Assembly (NCBI GenBank): GCA_016781115.1
Contig: JADDQX010000150.1
Coordinates: 1 to 5,973 of the forward strand
DNA length: 5,973 bases
From: Actinomycetota bacterium
GTDB lineage: Bacteria; Actinomycetota; CADDZG01; WHSQ01
Reading direction: 5' to 3'
The translations under genes and the position numbers were made by a program. The first letter of the stretch is position 1. Each line of letters starts with the position of its first letter. The notes under the pieces were generated by a model. The model saw nothing but the letters and a program-made list of their open reading frames with translations, did no database searches and was not told where the DNA came from. Shown in pieces: positions 1 to 5,485 of this stretch.

Positions 1-686
1 CGACGTTCCTGATCGTCACCCCCTCCGGGAAGCGGCTCTTGATCGACCCTTGGGTCATGAACAACCCGGCGTGTCCGGACGAGCTCAAGGATCCCGGGCC
101 GTTGGACGCGATCCTGATCACCCACGGGCACTTCGACCACATCGACGATGCGCTGGAACTGGGCAGGTCGTCGGGTGCGCAGATGGTGTCCATCGCAGAG
201 ACCTCGTGGTGGCTCGCATCCAAGGGGCTGGAGAACCTGGTCGAGTTCAACAAGGGCGGCACCGTGGAGGTGGCCGGCTGCAGGATCCACATGACGCACG
301 CGGTGCATTCGTGCGGGATCAAGGACGGAGACCAGATCGTCTACGGAGGAGAAGCGGCGGGTTACGTCGTGGAGCTGGAGGACGGCTTCAAGCTGTACCA
401 CGCGGGCGACACCGCCGTGTTCTCCGACATGTCCTTGATCGGGAGGCTCCTGGAGCCCGACATCGCCATGCTCCCGATCGGGGACCACTACACGATGGGT
501 CCTCGTTCCGCCGCCGAGGCGGTGCGGCTGCTGGGGGTGAAGACCGTGATCCCCATGCACTTCGGGACTTTCCCGATCCTGACCGGAACCCCGGCACAGC
601 TGAGGGAGCACGCCTCCGATGTCGAGGGCCTACAGGTCGTCGACCTGAGTCCGGGAGACACGCTCGGTTCGAGCTCAGCCGAATAG
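1..686 (+). CDS. Metal-dependent hydrolase, UPF0173-type metallo-beta-lactamase fold (5' end cut off)
   Basis: This is a predicted cytosolic metallo-beta-lactamase-fold hydrolase whose substrate is unknown. The open frame enters from the left edge in frame 3 with TFLIVTPSGKRLLIDPW, the usual second strand of this family. The true start is therefore outside the window, probably about 8-10 codons upstream, and the in-frame TTG at 39 is not the start. The metal-binding signature H-G-H-F-D-H is encoded at 123-140. A second histidine (HSCGI) lies at 306-308, the bridging aspartate of HAGDT at 408-410, and the last histidine of IPMHFG at 558-560. The LPIGDHYTMGP segment is also typical of the group. 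About 227 residues are visible, which fits the family's usual length of 225-235. All expected metal ligands in the visible part are present, so the enzyme looks intact. It faces a convergent transporter gene and overlaps its 3' end by 12 bp. Family assignment is firm; function is not. Confidence 0.9.
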   Translation, partial: TFLIVTPSGKRLLIDPWVMNNPACPDELKDPGPLDAILITHGHFDHIDDALELGRSSGAQMVSIAETSWWLASKGLENLVEFNKGGTVEVAGCRIHMTHAVHSCGIKDGDQIVYGGEAAGYVVELEDGFKLYHAGDTAVFSDMSLIGRLLEPDIAMLPIGDHYTMGPRSAAEAVRLLGVKTVIPMHFGTFPILTGTPAQLREHASDVEGLQVVDLSPGDTLGSSSAE

Positions 687-1547
687 CGACGGCAATAATT
701 CGGCCTTACCCGCGACGTAGAGCAGACCCATGACCAGGCTCGCGAACCCGGTTATCAACGCCAGCGTCAGGTAGATGGTCGGAGCGCGGCGCCCCTGCTC
801 GAAGCCCACCGTGGATGCGACGGCCACGGCGGTATTCGAGATAAGCAACCCGACGACGAAAGCGCCGAGCAGCAACACCCCCGCTGCCGTTCCACCTACT
901 CCGGCTGCCGAGACCAGCAGCAGGACCTGCGTAGGCGTCTCGGCGCCGATCCCGTGGAGTATGCCGACCCCCGCCGCGGTACCCACCCCATAGGTAAGGA
1001 AAGGGTCGTCCGGAAGCGCAACCGTGTGCCGGTGTCGCTGGACAGACGTCGCGACGGCAGCCGTCCCTCGGCGTGCCGGGACCACCAGCGTCGCGTGATC
1101 GTGGTTCACACCCTCGTGTTCGTGCGAATGCTCGATCTCGACCTGCCCAGCGATCTTGCTGCGCTTGAGCCAGCGGAATGTACGCCGGACGCCTTCGAAC
1201 AGCAGCGCCCACCGACTGCGCAAGCGGAAATCGCGGCCGTAGCGGATCACTGAATAGAACACGTAGCCCGACAGGAGCAGGAGGCTCACCCCGACGACGT
1301 GTTCCATCACGTCATCGAGCTTCAGCGGCAGAACGGCGCCCGCGGTCACCGCGACGAAGCCCAGGACGAGCACGACCAGTGCATGTCCCCCCGCGTACGC
1401 GCTCGCAAGGACGAGCGAACGCGGTCTGCTCGTTTGTGACGAGGTGATGTCGCTGATCGCGGCGAGGTGATCGAGGTCGATGCCATGCCTGAGCCCGTAC
1501 AGGAACGCACCCAGCACGATTCCGAGTTGCACCCCGTCCAGATCCAT
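675..1547 (-). CDS. NiCoT/UreH-like nickel/cobalt-type membrane transporter
   Basis: This is a polytopic inner-membrane protein of 290 residues with about six hydrophobic segments, resembling the high-affinity nickel transporter/UreH-like group. The first helix carries GLRHGIDLDHLAAI, which contains the family's H-x4-D-H metal motif (His21, Asp26, His27). A second conserved-looking motif, LHGIGAETPTQ, is at residues 197-207. The central hydrophilic loop is basic at first and then histidine-rich: HSHEHEGVNHDH at 140-151 and RHRH at 171-174, a plausible metal-binding loop. The protein is shorter than classical eight-helix NiCoT permeases and the motif differs from the usual RHAxDADHI, so the exact substrate (Ni, Co or another metal) is open. 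An upstream TTG at 1580 extends the frame by 11 codons, but the ATG at 1547 is preceded by AGGGGGGAG and is preferred. It is the last gene of the leftward cluster, 48 nt after the TPR gene. Confidence 0.8.
   Translation of the reverse strand: MDLDGVQLGIVLGAFLYGLRHGIDLDHLAAISDITSSQTSRPRSLVLASAYAGGHALVVLVLGFVAVTAGAVLPLKLDDVMEHVVGVSLLLLSGYVFYSVIRYGRDFRLRSRWALLFEGVRRTFRWLKRSKIAGQVEIEHSHEHEGVNHDHATLVVPARRGTAAVATSVQRHRHTVALPDDPFLTYGVGTAAGVGILHGIGAETPTQVLLLVSAAGVGGTAAGVLLLGAFVVGLLISNTAVAVASTVGFEQGRRAPTIYLTLALITGFASLVMGLLYVAGKAELLPSLFG
678..704. terminator. Weak inverted repeat at the convergent gene ends, possible bidirectional terminator
   Basis: GCCGAAT (678-684) and ATTCGGC (698-704) form a 7-bp stem with a 13-nt loop. 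A smaller hairpin, GCTCG-GTT-CGAGC, lies just before it at 662-674. The repeat overlaps the stop codons of both converging genes, where termination would be expected. No T-run follows on either strand, so a canonical intrinsic terminator is not supported. Only a hairpin-only terminator, or chance, fits. Confidence 0.25.
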
Positions 1548-1549
1548 CG

Positions 1550-1558
1550 CTCCCCCCT
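1550..1558 (-). promoter_or_regulatory. Ribosome binding site of the transporter gene, possibly sequestered
   Basis: On the minus strand, AGGGGGGAG ends 2 nt before the ATG at 1547, which favours this start over the TTG at 1580. The copies of CTCCCT upstream (complement of 1580-1585 and 1587-1592) could pair with it, and TGCG/CGCA (1563-1566 and 1576-1579) could form an inner stem. This would make an SD-masking structure that ribosomes finishing the TPR gene might open. Confidence 0.45.
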
Positions 1559-1595
1559 GTCCTGCGAGGGTAGACCGCAAGGGAGCAGGGAGTCG

Positions 1596-2918
1596 CTACG
1601 GGGCTTTCGCGAGGAGCGCTCTGGCGCGATGAGACTCGATGATCGACCACGACGGATCTAGCTCCAGCGCCTTTCGCAGCAACGAGCGCGCTTCGTCCGT
1701 CTCACCCAGCTCCTTCGCGATCATCCCGGCGTGATAGTGGTAGCCGGCGTCGTTGACGCTTCTTGCGAGCGCCTCCCTCGCGTACGGCTGGGCTGCTTCG
1801 TAGCGTCCGTTCGCGTAAAGCGCCCAAGCGAGCGCGTCTGAGACCGCCGCGCTCTTGCGCTGCGAATACAGGGTCCGCGCGTCGCTGAGAGCGCGGTCGA
1901 GGTGGATCTTCCGGTCGGCCCAGAAGGTCACGAAGTCCACGTCCGTTCGCACCTCATGTTGCTGGTAGAGCGCGAGCCGGCGATCGGCCTCCGCGAACGC
2001 GGCCTCGGCGTCGTCGGGTCGGTCGGCGAGCAGGTAAAGCTCACCTAGGAACGAGAAGTTGCCGGGCAGGGGGAACTCCTCCACGAGCTGCGAGAGGATC
2101 TCTATCGCGCCCTCGATATCTCCGCGCGCCGCGGTGAGGTGCACCGTGGACTCGATCGCGGAGCCGAAGCCCGGCGCGAGACGCAACGCGTCCCGCAGGT
2201 GTTCCTCGGCCCGAGCGAAGTCGTGAGCTCCGATGTGCAGCTCGCCTAGCTGCCAGTGGACCCACGCTGCGTTGTCTCGCGAGGTGCCCGCGAAATCAAG
2301 CGCCCGTTCCATCGCAGCGATGGCAGCGTCGGTGTCCCCACCGAGCTGCGCCGCGTACGAGATGCGACCGAAGGAAGCGAGATCCGGACGCAGATCGATC
2401 ATCCGCTGGTAGATCCGAAGAGCTTTCTGCCTCAGCCCGAGCTCGAGATATGCGTCACCCACGATGCCTAGAGCTTGGGAGTTGTAGCGATTGATCTCGA
2501 CCGCACGACGCCCCCAGTCCAGCTGACCGTGGAAGTCGTGCCGGGATCCCGCCAGGATCGCGGTGCCGAGCGTGGCCTCGAAGTTGTCGTCGGGTGCTTC
2601 CTCGAACGAAGCTTCCAGCGCGTCTTCCGCGTGGTCGTACAACGCGGGGTCGGCCTGGACCCGCGCCTTCTGCAGGTAGCCGAACGCGAGCGAGGCGTGA
2701 TCGCGGGCAGTGGAGTCGCCGGCGGCGATCTTCGCTCGCAGCGCGGAGATGGTCGCGTCTACGTCCGTGTTGGCCCCGGGCACCAGCAGCGCATCCGCGT
2801 CGGCCTGAGGCAGAGGTGCAGCCACCGGACGCGAACCACGCCCGGGAAGGAGCGTCCCGCCTAGAAATAGAGCCAGCGCCAGGGCGAGAACGGCTGCAGG
2901 CACAAGGATCTTCTTCAT
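1596..2918 (-). CDS. TPR-repeat protein with N-terminal signal/membrane anchor
   Basis: This 440-residue protein is most likely an exported or membrane-anchored scaffold for protein-protein contacts. It begins MKKILVP followed by a hydrophobic stretch (about residues 6-24), which is a signal peptide or signal anchor. There is no lipobox cysteine, and no cysteine anywhere. After a linker rich in Pro and Ala, about nine to ten tetratricopeptide-like helical pairs run from about 71 to 424. The clearest are at 146-179 (ending IDLRP), 216-249 (ending LRLAP), 250-283, 284-317, 357-390 (DALAWALYANGR) and 391-424 (YHYHAGMIAKELG). The unit at 320-353 is degenerate. The ATG at 2918 is chosen because GGGAG lies 5 nt upstream. 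A longer GTG start at 2954 would fall in the loop of the intergenic hairpin. It lies 64 nt after the DUF4331 gene and 48 nt before the transporter, so it is probably co-transcribed with both. Its partner is unknown. Confidence 0.85.
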   Translation of the reverse strand: MKKILVPAAVLALALALFLGGTLLPGRGSRPVAAPLPQADADALLVPGANTDVDATISALRAKIAAGDSTARDHASLAFGYLQKARVQADPALYDHAEDALEASFEEAPDDNFEATLGTAILAGSRHDFHGQLDWGRRAVEINRYNSQALGIVGDAYLELGLRQKALRIYQRMIDLRPDLASFGRISYAAQLGGDTDAAIAAMERALDFAGTSRDNAAWVHWQLGELHIGAHDFARAEEHLRDALRLAPGFGSAIESTVHLTAARGDIEGAIEILSQLVEEFPLPGNFSFLGELYLLADRPDDAEAAFAEADRRLALYQQHEVRTDVDFVTFWADRKIHLDRALSDARTLYSQRKSAAVSDALAWALYANGRYEAAQPYAREALARSVNDAGYHYHAGMIAKELGETDEARSLLRKALELDPSWSIIESHRARALLAKAP

Positions 2919-2923
2919 GAGAT

Positions 2924-2928
2924 CTCCC
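2924..2928 (-). promoter_or_regulatory. Ribosome binding site deciding the TPR gene start
   Basis: GGGAG on the minus strand sits 5 nt before the ATG at 2918 and supports this start, not the GTG at 2954. It lies only 8 nt downstream of the large intergenic hairpin. Confidence 0.7.
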
Positions 2929-2936
2929 GAGCGTGC

Positions 2937-2965
2937 AGGAGGGCCCGGACGCACCGGGCCCTCCT
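2937..2965 (-). other. Perfect 12-bp intercistronic hairpin between the DUF4331 and TPR genes
   Basis: Bases 2937-2948 (AGGAGGGCCCGG) are perfectly complementary to 2954-2965 around a 5-nt loop. This is an unusually stable GC-rich stem in a 64-nt gap. It begins 17 nt after the DUF4331 stop on the transcript and ends 8 nt before the TPR Shine-Dalgarno. No U-tract follows on either strand, so it is not a standard intrinsic terminator. It could be a tail-less terminator or attenuator of the kind proposed in high-GC bacteria, a processing site, or a 3' stabiliser that sets different amounts of the two proteins. The structure is seen directly; its role is inferred. Confidence 0.6.
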
Positions 2966-2982
2966 CAGCGTCGCTAGTTGCG

Positions 2983-4410
2983 TTACGGCTGCTGCGTGTC
3001 GTCGTGGGGCGCGGGGTCGGAGCCGCGGTGCGGAAGTGCTACGTACGGGAACGTGCTCGAGAAGCCGAGCTCGTTGGCGTTCACCCCGTCGGCGAGGTCG
3101 TTCTCGTTGCCGATCAACTCGCCCTCGAAGACCTGCAGCGAGATGTCGAGCACGTCGTCGGCGAGACGCCGCCCGTTGGGATACCCCGCGTTGTCGCCGC
3201 CGATCACGCCGAGCGGCGAGAACTCCGCGCAGCTCCCCTGCTCGCAAGGAGGCGTCGAGAGGTTGAGGCGAAGCATCTCGCTAGCCTCGACGTTCTGCGG
3301 CTGGTTGAGGCCGCGGATGCCGGTCAAGAAGACCTCGATCAGGTCGTCTCTCTGGATGCCGGCCCTGTTCGGGTCGGAGTCTGGCTCCTCGATCCCGTAA
3401 ACGGCCTCGACCACCTTCGGAAGGATCGGCTCGTTGACCGCGGGGAGGAACTGCTCGTCGTTGACGGGCTTCGAGGCGTTGAAGAAGTCCCTCAGGTTGC
3501 GAGGAACGACCACCTCGTTGACGAGCGGCTGGCCCAGACGAGAGACCTGCGCGAAGCGACCCTCGAAGCTCACCGACCCCGTCTCGCGATCGATCACCTT
3601 GGCGCTGCGGCGCGAGGTGGTGCTCCACACGCCGATGACGGAGTTGTTCGCAGAGACGTTACCGCCCCTGGCGAGGTCCGTCTTGGGCACCTGGAGCGCC
3701 AGCGTGTTGACGTTGAAGCCGCGGAACGTGTCGTCTCCGACCTCGCTGAAGTCTCCTCCGTAAAGGAGGTCGAAGACGCGCAGTTCCGCAAAGAAGGGAT
3801 CGTCGGCCTGACCGGCGTAGGTCCTGCCGGTGGCGAACGTCTCGATCGCCTCGTTACGAAGGTCCTCGTAGCTGGGCATCGATGCCTGGCCCACGTCGCT
3901 CGGAGCGGCGATCGCGTCGTTGACGAGGGTGCGGCGGTTGCGGCCCTGGATGCGCTTGAGGTCGTAGGTCTGGAAGAAGAGGAGGTTCTCGTCGCGGAGG
4001 CTCGTGACGGGCCCGTTGTTGTACAGGAACTGGGTGTTCGGAGCCTTGTAGTGGTCCCTGAAGACCCAGCGGTAGATGATCTCTGCAGCGGCGTCGCCGT
4101 CGTTCGAGATCTTGATGTCGTAGCGCGTCCTCTCCGCGAACGGGTAGAAGGTCGGGCCGCCCGCAGGCTCCTCGAACGGGATCCAGTTGCTGATCAGGGT
4201 GACCGTCGAGGGGTTGTCGGGGCTCGTAAAGGCGTAGACGTCGGTGTTGTCGATCTGCGGCTCCGAGGCGGTGAAGGGAGCCTCCCGGTGGCTGGACGCC
4301 TCACCCGTACTAGGAGCGAGCGTAGATGCGGCCAGACCGAGGCTGAGGAGCGCGGCGAGCCCGCCGATCATCAGTCTCCTGGGCGTTCGTACGAGAGCGG
4401 CTATGGGCAT
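2983..4410 (-). CDS. Secreted DUF4331 family protein
   Basis: This 475-residue exported protein belongs to the DUF4331 family, whose biochemical role is not established. It has a basic N-region and a hydrophobic core (about residues 13-32). The likely signal peptidase site is after GEA (38), giving a mature protein that starts SSHREAP, a hallmark of the family. Further family segments are NTDVYAF (55-61), a region of aromatic and FYPFAERTRYDIKISNDGDA type, GYPNGRRLADDV (409-420) and the C-terminal TFPYVALPHRG (453-463). Its length fits the family. The only two cysteines, Cys389 and Cys394 (C-x4-C), could form a disulfide outside the cytoplasm. The twin arginines at 11-12 do not match the Tat consensus, so Sec export is more likely. 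AGGAGG lies 6 nt before the ATG at 4410, which is preferred to the adjacent TTG at 4413. It is first in the probable operon with the TPR and transporter genes. Confidence 0.9.
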   Translation of the reverse strand: MPIAALVRTPRRLMIGGLAALLSLGLAASTLAPSTGEASSHREAPFTASEPQIDNTDVYAFTSPDNPSTVTLISNWIPFEEPAGGPTFYPFAERTRYDIKISNDGDAAAEIIYRWVFRDHYKAPNTQFLYNNGPVTSLRDENLLFFQTYDLKRIQGRNRRTLVNDAIAAPSDVGQASMPSYEDLRNEAIETFATGRTYAGQADDPFFAELRVFDLLYGGDFSEVGDDTFRGFNVNTLALQVPKTDLARGGNVSANNSVIGVWSTTSRRSAKVIDRETGSVSFEGRFAQVSRLGQPLVNEVVVPRNLRDFFNASKPVNDEQFLPAVNEPILPKVVEAVYGIEEPDSDPNRAGIQRDDLIEVFLTGIRGLNQPQNVEASEMLRLNLSTPPCEQGSCAEFSPLGVIGGDNAGYPNGRRLADDVLDISLQVFEGELIGNENDLADGVNANELGFSSTFPYVALPHRGSDPAPHDDTQQP

Positions 4411-4498
4411 CAAGCGCCTCCTGCGATCAGCCGGGCCGCGGTAGGACCCGGTCGCAGGGGGGTTCGGCGCCGTGGGCGCTGACGGATTGGGTTAGGGG
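4411..4498 (-). other. 88-nt gap upstream of the DUF4331 gene, possible promoter region
   Basis: This is the longest non-coding stretch on the leftward strand. It separates the hydrolase/unknown pair from the DUF4331-TPR-transporter group and is where a separate promoter would be expected. Apart from the ribosome binding site I see only a small hairpin, GCGCC-GTG-GGCGC (4467-4479), without a T-run. No convincing -10/-35 pair can be read by eye. Whether the five leftward genes form one transcript or two is open. Confidence 0.3.
4417..4422 (-). promoter_or_regulatory. Strong ribosome binding site of the DUF4331 gene
   Basis: A full AGGAGG on the minus strand is 6 nt before the ATG at 4410 but only 3 nt before the TTG at 4413. 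It therefore selects the ATG. It is the strongest Shine-Dalgarno in the window and suggests this exported protein is made at a high level. Confidence 0.8.
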
Positions 4499-5485
4499 TT
4501 ACGCCTCTGTCAGCAGATCCGTCGCAGCTATGGCGGCAGCCCAGCCGTCGGCGGGATCCTCGACCGCCACCCTGAGGACCCAGCCCTCTTCGGGCGCGCC
4601 CTCATCCCAGCGGAACCAGTTCAACCTCGACGCGGCTTGGCTCAGGTCCGCCGGCGAGACCGGCCACTCGAAACCGCACAGCACCGAGCAGGTGTACCAA
4701 GACGAGAAGCGCCCGAAGGCCGCACCTCGTCGGCGGCCGTGGGCGCCTCCGGATGCCGCCGCCCACGCGATGTGCGCCAGCGCCTCCTCCCGCTCGAGCG
4801 GCCCCATCCGCATCGACGAGAAGGCCAGGTGAGCCGCGGCCGCGCCCGCGTCACCTTCCACGACGACCGCTCGCGCGGCCCCGTTCGACTCCGTCGTCCA
4901 TGGCGTCACCAAATCTAGAAGGACGTTCACTACCTCTTCGTCCGGGGCTTCCGGTGCAGGTTGTGGCTTGACGTCTGCCAGTGCCGCCCGCGGCTCCCAG
5001 GGCTCCGCGACCTCCACGTGGTCGGACCGATAGGACGCGAGGGCGTAGGTCGGTTCCCACTCCATCAACGCGAGCGGCAGTTCCAGCACCTCGGGGTGAG
5101 CTCGTTCGTCACCCGTCAGCACCTCGCCTCGCAGCACCCGCTCCTGGGCAACGTAGGCCGCGGCCTGCGGGCTGGTCAGGTGTGGCGCGAGCTGGTCCCA
5201 GCTATGGGTGGAGGCGGCGACCTCCGTGAGGGGGCCGAGGAGGAAGCGGCTGAGCTCCGACTCAAGCACGCCGGCCGCGTACTCCCCCGGGGCCTCCAAC
5301 GCGATCCGATAGTCGATGTGACCGATGATCGGCCACATCTGCTTGCCCCGCTCTATCGCGTCATCACACCGGTCGGCGAGCTCCAGCATCTCGTCCCACT
5401 CGTTGCGGCTGGCAAGGCCGTCGATCGCCCGAAGCAGAGCGTTGAGGTCCCCCGCCTCGATGAACTCGAGCAGTTGCTCGTTCAC
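4499..5485 (-). CDS. Protein of unknown function, 328 residues, coupled to an SGNH hydrolase
   Basis: I do not recognise this protein's family with confidence. It has no signal peptide or membrane segment and is probably cytosolic. The N-terminal part (about 1-170) is acidic and helical in character, rich in Leu, Ala and Glu. A Pro/Ala/Glu linker follows at 172-184 (VKPQPAPEAPDEE). The C-terminal part (185-328) is Ala- and Trp-rich and contains the most distinctive stretch, GGAHGRRRGAAFGRF (246-260), followed by a C-x4-C (Cys266, Cys270 spaced three apart in YTCSVLCGFEW) and ending in a VAVEDPADGW segment. The start is a GTG at 5485 that overlaps the stop of the upstream hydrolase gene as GTGA. 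Its own Shine-Dalgarno is weak, so translation probably depends on re-initiation after the hydrolase. Coding is supported by length, register with the neighbour, and a coherent composition. Confidence 0.75.
   Translation of the reverse strand: MNEQLLEFIEAGDLNALLRAIDGLASRNEWDEMLELADRCDDAIERGKQMWPIIGHIDYRIALEAPGEYAAGVLESELSRFLLGPLTEVAASTHSWDQLAPHLTSPQAAAYVAQERVLRGEVLTGDERAHPEVLELPLALMEWEPTYALASYRSDHVEVAEPWEPRAALADVKPQPAPEAPDEEVVNVLLDLVTPWTTESNGAARAVVVEGDAGAAAAHLAFSSMRMGPLEREEALAHIAWAAASGGAHGRRRGAAFGRFSSWYTCSVLCGFEWPVSPADLSQAASRLNWFRWDEGAPEEGWVLRVAVEDPADGWAAAIAATDLLTEA

Noticed and set aside
50..733. A 227-codon open frame overlapping the UPF0173 hydrolase in another frame
   Set aside because: The translation is Arg/Gly/Pro-rich with no motif, whereas the overlapping frame carries all metal ligands of the hydrolase family. 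It is a high-GC shadow.
2952..2954. Longer GTG start for the TPR protein
   Set aside because: The codon lies in the loop of the strong hairpin with no free ribosome binding site, and the extension MRPGPPARSGDL would place extra residues before a good signal sequence.
4375..4386. Twin-arginine signal in the DUF4331 protein
   Set aside because: The two arginines are followed by LMIGG and lack the S/T-R-R-x-F-L-K context; an ordinary Sec signal explains the segment.
4429..4470. Possible ECF-type promoter (GAAC followed by GTC) upstream of the DUF4331 gene
   Set aside because: The spacing and -10 element are poor and the region is too GC-rich for such short matches to mean much.
2917..4482. A 521-codon open frame on the plus strand covering the whole DUF4331 gene in antisense
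   Set aside because: It is codon-in-register with the DUF4331 gene, so it stays open simply because that GC-rich gene avoids TTA, CTA and TCA codons. Its translation is a Val/Arg/Glu/Ala-biased sequence with no recognisable domain, while the opposite strand encodes clear family motifs and a signal peptide.
4486..4500. Telomere-like GGGTTAGGGG stretch
   Set aside because: It is a single short G-rich stretch before a stop codon, not a tandem repeat.
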